From Kitasatospora sp. GP82 (GTDB lineage: Bacteria > Actinomycetota > Actinomycetes > Streptomycetales > Streptomycetaceae), in the NCBI RefSeq assembly GCF_029892105.1, contig NZ_JARZAJ010000032.1, positions 1 to 64,000 of the forward strand: a DNA stretch of 64,000 nucleotides. The letters run 5' to 3'. This document shows positions 43,608 to 64,000 of this stretch, in pieces. The stretch's first letter is position 1; every line of letters begins with the position of its first letter. A program made the position numbers and the translations under genes. A model generated the notes under the pieces. The model saw nothing but the letters and a program-made list of their open reading frames with translations. It was not told where the DNA came from and did not search any database.

Positions 43608-44039
43608 TTACTCGTGGAACTGAAGGCGCCACGCCTGGCGCTGGTCACTGACGTCGAGGGGGCGCAGGGCGACCCGGGGCGGGAAGATCTTCAGCAGGCT
43701 GAAGTCCAGGGCGAGTTCGTGGCCGTCGATGGGGCCGCCGGGGACGACGATGTGGAAGGTGAAAGGCTCGGCGCTCTGGTAGAGGGCCCACTCGCGGGGC
43801 TCGCGCCGCCCGGTGATCGTCTTGTTCACCTCCGGCTCGCCGTCGTAGCCCAGGAACGTCTGGTGCTTGAGGTTGCGGATCGTGACGTTGCCGTTGTCGA
43901 GCCCCTCCACCTGCCACTCCTGCTCACCGGGGTTGCCGGTGGGCGGAAGGATGAACACAGGTTCCTTCGGCTCCAGCAGGCTGAGAAGCTGCTCATGGGG
44001 ACGGGAAATCGCATAAACGCCGTTCGGTACGGGTGCCAT
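43608..44039 (-). CDS. Beta-trefoil protein resembling I66-family serine protease inhibitors
   Basis: This 143-residue protein has no signal peptide. It opens with PNGVYAISR and repeats a trefoil-like pattern: GNPGEQEWQVEGL, NVTIRNLKHQTFLGYDG, REPREWALYQ and ending SDQRQAWRLQF. The Gx-Y-x-I / QxW spacing resembles fungal cospin/cnispin-type (I66) inhibitors and ricin-like folds. Inhibitor function is a guess. ATG 44039 is preferred (GGAG 7 nt upstream); GTG 44051 is possible. The perfect 39-bp palindrome downstream may terminate it. Confidence 0.65.
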   Translation of the reverse strand: MAPVPNGVYAISRPHEQLLSLLEPKEPVFILPPTGNPGEQEWQVEGLDNGNVTIRNLKHQTFLGYDGEPEVNKTITGRREPREWALYQSAEPFTFHIVVPGGPIDGHELALDFSLLKIFPPRVALRPLDVSDQRQAWRLQFHE

Positions 44040-44371
44040 GGCCGACTCCACTTCTGATGTGCGGCGCCGCGCGGCGCCGTCGATCTACTGGCGGCTCGAT
44101 CCAATCGCTGATATGTCACCAGATGTGGCGGAAACGCCATTGGTTCGCTCTTTGAGATGAATTGATACATTGGGGTGTTTGGGAGGGCGTGCTGTCAAGG
44201 CCGTGTCAGGGATCGCGCCGGTGGTGTCAACGCGTCGTCAGGAAGCCCGGACGGTGAGTGTTGTCCGGTCCGCCGTCGGAGAGGTTCCGAAGGAGCCGGG
44301 GCAGCTCGGGGGCTGGTGCTGCGCCGGGTCTGCCCCTGCCGGCTGCCACTCATGACGAGGAGCGCAATCTC
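44040..44371. promoter_or_regulatory. Divergent promoter region between the beta-trefoil and lysA genes
   Basis: There is no gene here. An 18-bp GC palindrome lies within 44061-44080. An AT-rich block at about 44100-44175 contains CCAAT/ATTGG ends around a TGGCG-GAAA-CGCCA hairpin. Promoters in both directions are likely to lie there. Confidence 0.4.
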
Positions 44372-45721
44372 ATGACCACGGTCTCCGCACGCCCGATCAC
44401 CGGCCACTCGCCCGAAGGCAGCCCGCTGGGCAGTCCCTGGCCCGCCTCCGCCCGATCCGTCTCCGGTGGGGAACTGCTGGTCGGTGGTGTGGGGTTGGCC
44501 GAGGCCGCCGACCGGTTCGGGACTCCGCTGTACGTCCTGGACGAGGCCGAGGTCCGGGCCCGCTGCCGGGCCTACCGCGAAGCGCTGCCGCAGGCCGAAG
44601 TCCTCTACGCGGCCAAGGCGTTCCTGTGCAGCGCGATGGCCGACTGGGTCGCCGAGGAGGGGCTCGGGCTGGACGTCTGCTCGGCCGGGGAGCTGAGGCT
44701 GGCCGCCGCAGCCGGTTTCCCGCCGCAGCGCATGCTGCTGCACGGCAATGCCAAGACTCCGGAGGAACTGCGGCTCGCGCGGCGGCTGCGGGTCGACCGG
44801 ATCGTCATCGACGGCCTCGCCGAGATTCCCCGGCTGGCCGCGCTCGCCATCGCGGACGTCCCGCAGCGGGTGCTGGTGAGGGTGCTGCCGGGTGTCGCCG
44901 CCGGGCACCACGCGGCGGTACGGACCGGGGTCGACGGCCAGAAGTTCGGCTTCCGGATCGAGGGTGGCGACGCGGCCGAGGCGATCGAGCGCGTCCTCGT
45001 CCAGCCGAGCCTGCGACTCGTCGGCCTGCACTGCCACCTGGGTTCCCAGATCACCGAGGTCGAGCCCTATCTCGCCGCCCTGGACCGCCTGGTCGGGCTG
45101 CTCGCCGGGATCCGTGACCGGCACGGCGTCGAACTCCCCGAACTGGACCTCGGCGGCGGCCACGGAGTGCGCTACCTCCCCGGGGACCAGGAACTCGAAC
45201 CGGCCGACTTCGCCGCCAGGGTGACCGAGCGGCTTCTCGCACGGTGCGCCGAGTACGGCCTCGCCCTGCCCCGCCTGGTGGTCGAGCCCGGCCGCGCGAT
45301 CGCCGCACCGGCCGGAGTGGCCGTCTACCGGGTGCTGTCGGTCAAGCACACGGCCGACGGCCGGGTCTACGCTGCCGTCGACGGCGGCATGAGCGACAAC
45401 CCGCGCCCCGCGCTGTACGGCTCCGGGTACACCGTGCGCCTGGTCGGCAGGGGCTCCGGCACCGCGCCGACCCGTACCGACGTCGTCGGCAGGCACTGCG
45501 AGGCCGGCGATGTGCTGGTCCACGACGCGATGCTGCCCGCCGGTCTGCGGGCGGGTGACCTGCTGGCCGTCCCGGCCGCCGGGGCGTACCAGCTGTCGAT
45601 GGCCTCCGGCTACAACCTGGTCGGCCGGCCCGCCGTGGTCGCGGTCCGCGACGGGCGCGCCCGGCTGCTGATCCGGCGGGAGACGGTCGAGGACTTCCGT
45701 GCTCGTGAGGTCGGGCGATGA
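44372..45721 (+). CDS. lysA: Diaminopimelate decarboxylase-like PLP enzyme
   Basis: This 449-residue fold-type III PLP decarboxylase has the PLP lysine in VLYAAKAFLCSAM, HGNAKTPEEL, LVGLHCHLGSQI, the phosphate loop LDLGGGHGVRYLPG, VEPGRAIAAPAG, and the active-site DGGMSDNPRPALYG. This is the LysA pattern, converting meso-diaminopimelate to lysine. The length is normal. The gene stands alone rather than with hom/thrC, so it may be a second or specialised copy, as some antibiotic clusters recruit LysA-like enzymes for carrier-bound amino acids. GAGGAG is about 10 nt upstream. Confidence 0.88.
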   Translation: MTTVSARPITGHSPEGSPLGSPWPASARSVSGGELLVGGVGLAEAADRFGTPLYVLDEAEVRARCRAYREALPQAEVLYAAKAFLCSAMADWVAEEGLGLDVCSAGELRLAAAAGFPPQRMLLHGNAKTPEELRLARRLRVDRIVIDGLAEIPRLAALAIADVPQRVLVRVLPGVAAGHHAAVRTGVDGQKFGFRIEGGDAAEAIERVLVQPSLRLVGLHCHLGSQITEVEPYLAALDRLVGLLAGIRDRHGVELPELDLGGGHGVRYLPGDQELEPADFAARVTERLLARCAEYGLALPRLVVEPGRAIAAPAGVAVYRVLSVKHTADGRVYAAVDGGMSDNPRPALYGSGYTVRLVGRGSGTAPTRTDVVGRHCEAGDVLVHDAMLPAGLRAGDLLAVPAAGAYQLSMASGYNLVGRPAVVAVRDGRARLLIRRETVEDFRAREVGR

Positions 45722-45738
45722 CCCGCCGGTGAGGCGGG
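45722..45738 (+). terminator. Short hairpin directly after lysA
   Basis: CCCGCC-GGTGA-GGCGGG begins right after the TGA. It is short but GC-only and well placed. Confidence 0.45.
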
Positions 45739-45935
45739 CGGACAGCGAGCCGCGACGGCGGAGCCGGACCTCCGGAGGGTCTGAGAGCGTCTGCCGGTAG
45801 GTAACCCATCAGAACGGGGCATCCCAGAGCCTCGCGCACCCTGGACGGTGCAACTGGCTCCGGTGGGCGCCTACTGGCGGAGCCTCCGAGCACGTGCGTC
45901 ATGTCCACACGCTTGGGATCGAACTCCCCCCGGCA

Positions 45936-45951
45936 CTGGGGGAACCCCTAG
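45936..45951. promoter_or_regulatory. PimM/PAS-LuxR-type operator upstream of the GDP-mannose dehydratase
   Basis: CTGGGGGAACCCCTAG matches the PimM consensus CTVGGGAWWTCCCBAG at 14 of 16 positions. The two mismatches are symmetrical, and the site is a near-perfect palindrome. It lies about 195 bp before the dehydratase ATG, in an otherwise gene-free 424-bp region. PAS-LuxR regulators (PimM, AmphRIV, NysRIV) activate polyene clusters through such sites. Confidence 0.65.
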
Positions 45952-46145
45952 AAACCGCAACCGGGCCCGGTGGTCCCGCCCCTGTCGGCGGCGAAGTCTC
46001 GAAAATTCCTTAGCTTGTCTGTGCTTCGCTGGTGCTGCCGAGAACGGCCTGCGAGGCACGTCCGGGATCGCGGACTCCAACCCCGCGGTGCGAACTGAAC
46101 TTTGACTGTTCGACGGGTCTTTTCCGTGGCGTGAGAGGGGAATGG

Positions 46146-47183
46146 ATGTCCAAGCGTGCGTTGATCACCGGGGTCACCGGTCAGGACGGGTCCTATCTGG
46201 CGGAGCATTTGATCTCCCTTGGCTACCGGGTCTGGGGGCTGAGCAGGGGGCAGGCGAACCCGCGCAAGGACCGCATCGCCCGGCTGATACCCGACCTGGA
46301 GTTCATGGACGGCGACCTGATGGACCAGGGCAGCCTGGTCTCGGCCGTGGACGCCGTCCAGCCGGACGAGGTCTACAACCTCGGAGCGATCTCCTTCGTC
46401 CCGATGTCCTGGCAGCAGCCCGAGCTCGTCACCGAGGTCAACGGCACCGGGGTGCTCCGGGTGCTGGAGGCGATCCGGATGGTGAGCGGGCTGAACAAGC
46501 CGTCCGGCGGAGGTGACGGCTCCGGGCACATCCGCTTCTACCAGGCCTCCTCCTCCGAGATGTTCGGCAAGGTGGTGGAGAGTCCGCAGAGCGAGTCGAC
46601 CTCGTTCCACCCGCGCAGCCCGTACGGCGTGGCCAAGGCCTACGGGCACTACATCACCCGCAACTACCGTGAGTCCTACGGGATGTACGGTGTCTCGGGG
46701 ATCCTGTTCAACCATGAGTCTCCACGGCGCGGACCGGAGTTCGTGACCAGGAAGATCTCGCTGGCGGTCGCGCAGATCAAGCTCGGCCTCAAGGAGAAGC
46801 TCAGCCTGGGCAACCTCGATGCCGTGCGCGACTGGGGCTTCGCCGGGGACTACGTCCGCGCGATGCACCTGATGCTCCAGCAGGACAGGCCGGGCGACTA
46901 CGTGGTGGGCACCGGGCGGATGCACTCGGTGCGCGACGCGGCCCGGATCGCCTTCGAGTGCGTAGGACTGAACTGGGAGGACCACGTCGTCGTCGACCCC
47001 CGGCTGGTCAGGCCGGCCGAGGTGGAGACGCTGTGCGCCGACTCCGTCAACGCCCGTCAGGAGCTCGGCTGGGAGCCGAAGGTGGACTTCGCCGAGCTGA
47101 TCCGGATGATGGTGGAGTCCGACCTCAGCGAGGCCCGTCTGGTGCGTGACTACGGCGCGGCGCTCTCCGGCACACGCTGGTAG
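46146..47183 (+). CDS. GDP-mannose 4,6-dehydratase (polyene DIII type)
   Basis: This 345-residue short-chain dehydrogenase-fold enzyme has the NAD(P) loop ALITGVTGQDGSYLAEHL, an active-site serine/glutamate in YQASSSEMFGKV, and the YxxxK motif as SPYGVAKAYGHY. NHESPRRGPEFVTRKIS and DAVRDWGFAGDYV are the substrate signature of Gmd. It makes GDP-4-keto-6-deoxymannose. Beside a polyene-type PKS this is the first committed step to mycosamine, as with AmphDIII/NysDIII. AGGGGAA precedes ATG 46146. A strong terminator follows, so it is probably monocistronic. Confidence 0.93.
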   Translation: MSKRALITGVTGQDGSYLAEHLISLGYRVWGLSRGQANPRKDRIARLIPDLEFMDGDLMDQGSLVSAVDAVQPDEVYNLGAISFVPMSWQQPELVTEVNGTGVLRVLEAIRMVSGLNKPSGGGDGSGHIRFYQASSSEMFGKVVESPQSESTSFHPRSPYGVAKAYGHYITRNYRESYGMYGVSGILFNHESPRRGPEFVTRKISLAVAQIKLGLKEKLSLGNLDAVRDWGFAGDYVRAMHLMLQQDRPGDYVVGTGRMHSVRDAARIAFECVGLNWEDHVVVDPRLVRPAEVETLCADSVNARQELGWEPKVDFAELIRMMVESDLSEARLVRDYGAALSGTRW

Positions 47184-47205
47184 GCGCCTGGGCGGCCACA
47201 CTCGA

Positions 47206-47251
47206 AAGCCCTGCGGGTCCCCGGTCCGAAGGCCGGGGACCCGCAGGGCTT
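47206..47251. terminator. Very strong hairpin between convergent dehydratase and chorismate-mutase-like genes
   Basis: AAGCCCTGCGGGTCCCCGG (47206-47224) and its exact complement (47233-47251) form 19-bp arms with an 8-nt loop, 23 nt after the dehydratase stop. Confidence 0.85.
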
Positions 47252-47339
47252 GTCCGGTGGGTCTGCTCCGCAAACGGTGGCCATGCAACCGTCCGGGGGT
47301 GCATGGCCGAGGTCCTGGGAGAAACTCGGACGGAGAGTC

Positions 47340-47660
47340 CTAGAGCGGTACCTCGGCGCTGCCCGTGGCGTGGGCGGCGGACCGTGACAGGGCGAGGATC
47401 GCCAGGGCGATCCCGACGCCGGGTTGCCCCAGGCGGGTGGCGTACTGCCGCATCATCGCGGTCTCCTCGGCGAGCGTGGTGGCCGGAAGGCCCGCCGCGC
47501 GGCGGCTGAGCTGCTGGTCCCGGGCGCAGTGCACCCGCAGGACCAGCTGGGCGATGAGCTGTTCGTCGAGTCGGTCGAGCTCGCCGACCCCGTCCGCAAC
47601 GGTCGCGGACACGGCCGGCCGAAGTCTCGACGCGTCGACGTTCTGCACGGTTTCGGGCAT
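47340..47660 (-). CDS. Small AroQ-like (chorismate mutase fold) protein
   Basis: This 106-residue all-helical protein contains VGELDRLDEQLIAQLVLRVHCARDQQLSRRAAGLP followed by LAEETAMMRQYATRLGQ and IALAILALSRSA. This is the three-helix pattern of AroQ chorismate mutases: a first-helix LDxLDxxLIxxLxxR, a basic loop, a glutamate-containing second helix, and a third helix ending in SR. Some catalytic positions seem conserved and others not, so activity is uncertain. ATG 47660 has GAGGAG 6 nt upstream. It is divergent from the giant PKS and convergent with the dehydratase. In a polyene locus it might influence chorismate flow. Confidence 0.6.
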   Translation of the reverse strand: MPETVQNVDASRLRPAVSATVADGVGELDRLDEQLIAQLVLRVHCARDQQLSRRAAGLPATTLAEETAMMRQYATRLGQPGVGIALAILALSRSAAHATGSAEVPL

Positions 47661-47742
47661 GGGACTCCTCGTCGGATGTCGGTGGTCGGGTGGTCCCGGC
47701 ACCCCGGGTCTCGCGAGTCCTGCGATCGTCTTCCGGCCGCGC

Positions 47743-47758
47743 CCGGCAAATCCCTAGT
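47743..47758. promoter_or_regulatory. PimM/PAS-LuxR-type operator, site 1 before the PKS
   Basis: CCCGGCAAATCCCTAG matches CTVGGGAWWTCCCBAG at 14 of 16 positions (mismatches at 2 and 6). It lies in the divergent region between the AroQ-like gene and the PKS. Confidence 0.55.
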
Positions 47759-47796
47759 CCTGGCGTGTTCTTCGCCGCGGCCCGCAACCGCCGACA

Positions 47797-47812
47797 CTAG
47801 TGATTTTCCTGG
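47797..47812. promoter_or_regulatory. PimM/PAS-LuxR-type operator, site 2 before the PKS
   Basis: CTAGTGATTTTCCTGG matches the consensus at 13 of 16 positions. Its centre is 54 bp from site 1 and about 133 bp before the PKS start. Confidence 0.45.
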
Positions 47813-47937
47813 CCGGATGGACCCGACACTGTGCGCTGGTATGCGGGAATGCGAGCGCTGTGCGTGTGGGTCCACGCCGGATGTCCACATCGAATCCCCC
47901 CTGCAGTCCGCCGGTCCTCCAGATGGGTTGAGTTGAT

Positions 47938-64000
<16,063 letters not shown>

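Noticed and set aside
45820..45850. GGGGCATCCCAGAG as another PimM-type site
   Set aside because: The spacing between GGG and CCC is 3 rather than 4 bp, and the flanking bases do not match the consensus.

Overview
The window is high-GC actinobacterial DNA, almost certainly Streptomyces or the close relative Kitasatospora. Support comes from GC-rich third codon positions, GTG/TTG starts, dense SARP/PAS-LuxR-type signals, a copy of the common Streptomyces inverted repeat built on GGGGCGCGGGG, an EF-Tu paralogue of the Tuf3 kind, and two modular biosynthetic loci. Both loci run off the window edges, with about 33 kb of mostly metabolic and regulatory genes between them. I see no rRNA, tRNA, CRISPR array or complete insertion sequence.

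Left edge to 13 kb (minus strand): a six-gene NRPS/PKS operon. In transcription order it is a single-module PKS with thioesterase (KS-AT-ACP-TE), a cytochrome P450, an asparagine-synthetase-like amide synthetase that has lost the glutaminase nucleophile (Cys2 to Ser), a stand-alone adenylation enzyme, a 600-residue acyl-CoA dehydrogenase-like protein, and a condensation/carrier protein cut by the window start. Stop/start overlaps and short gaps indicate one transcript. Direct heptamer repeats at 11-bp pitch upstream of the PKS look like a SARP site. I cannot name the product.

13.6-31.5 kb: molybdenum hydroxylase pair (FAD subunit plus fused FeS/Mo subunit); a small DUF3592-like protein; a ricin-type lectin fragment; a TetX-like FAD monooxygenase divergent from a TetR regulator; exonuclease III; a GntR regulator; a ROK regulator; a methyltransferase; a DinB-like protein; a membrane-anchored esterase; the biotin operon bioB-bioA-bioD (no bioF); and a membrane-anchored protein of unknown function.

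31.6-45.7 kb: a DUF3516 helicase; a pyrimidine/hydantoin catabolic operon (nitrilase-family hydrolase, dihydropyrimidinase-like enzyme, F420-type oxidoreductase, NCS1 transporter); the divergent EF-Tu with a possible leader peptide and hairpin; a methyltransferase with a small partner; a deleted hydrolase pseudogene beside a perfect 39-bp palindrome; a beta-trefoil protein resembling I66 protease inhibitors; and a diaminopimelate decarboxylase.

46.1 kb to the right edge (plus strand): the start of a polyene-macrolide-type cluster. A GDP-mannose 4,6-dehydratase (mycosamine supply) and a small AroQ-like chorismate mutase flank a giant type I PKS. The first modules of that PKS are malonyl KS-AT-DH-KR-ACP, malonyl KS-AT-KR-ACP and methylmalonyl KS-AT-KR-ACP, followed by a fourth KS. 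This is the order I recall for the NysI/AmphI subunits of nystatin and amphotericin synthases. Three sequences matching the PimM/AmphRIV (PAS-LuxR) operator at 13-14 of 16 positions lie in the promoter regions of this locus, supporting the assignment independently.
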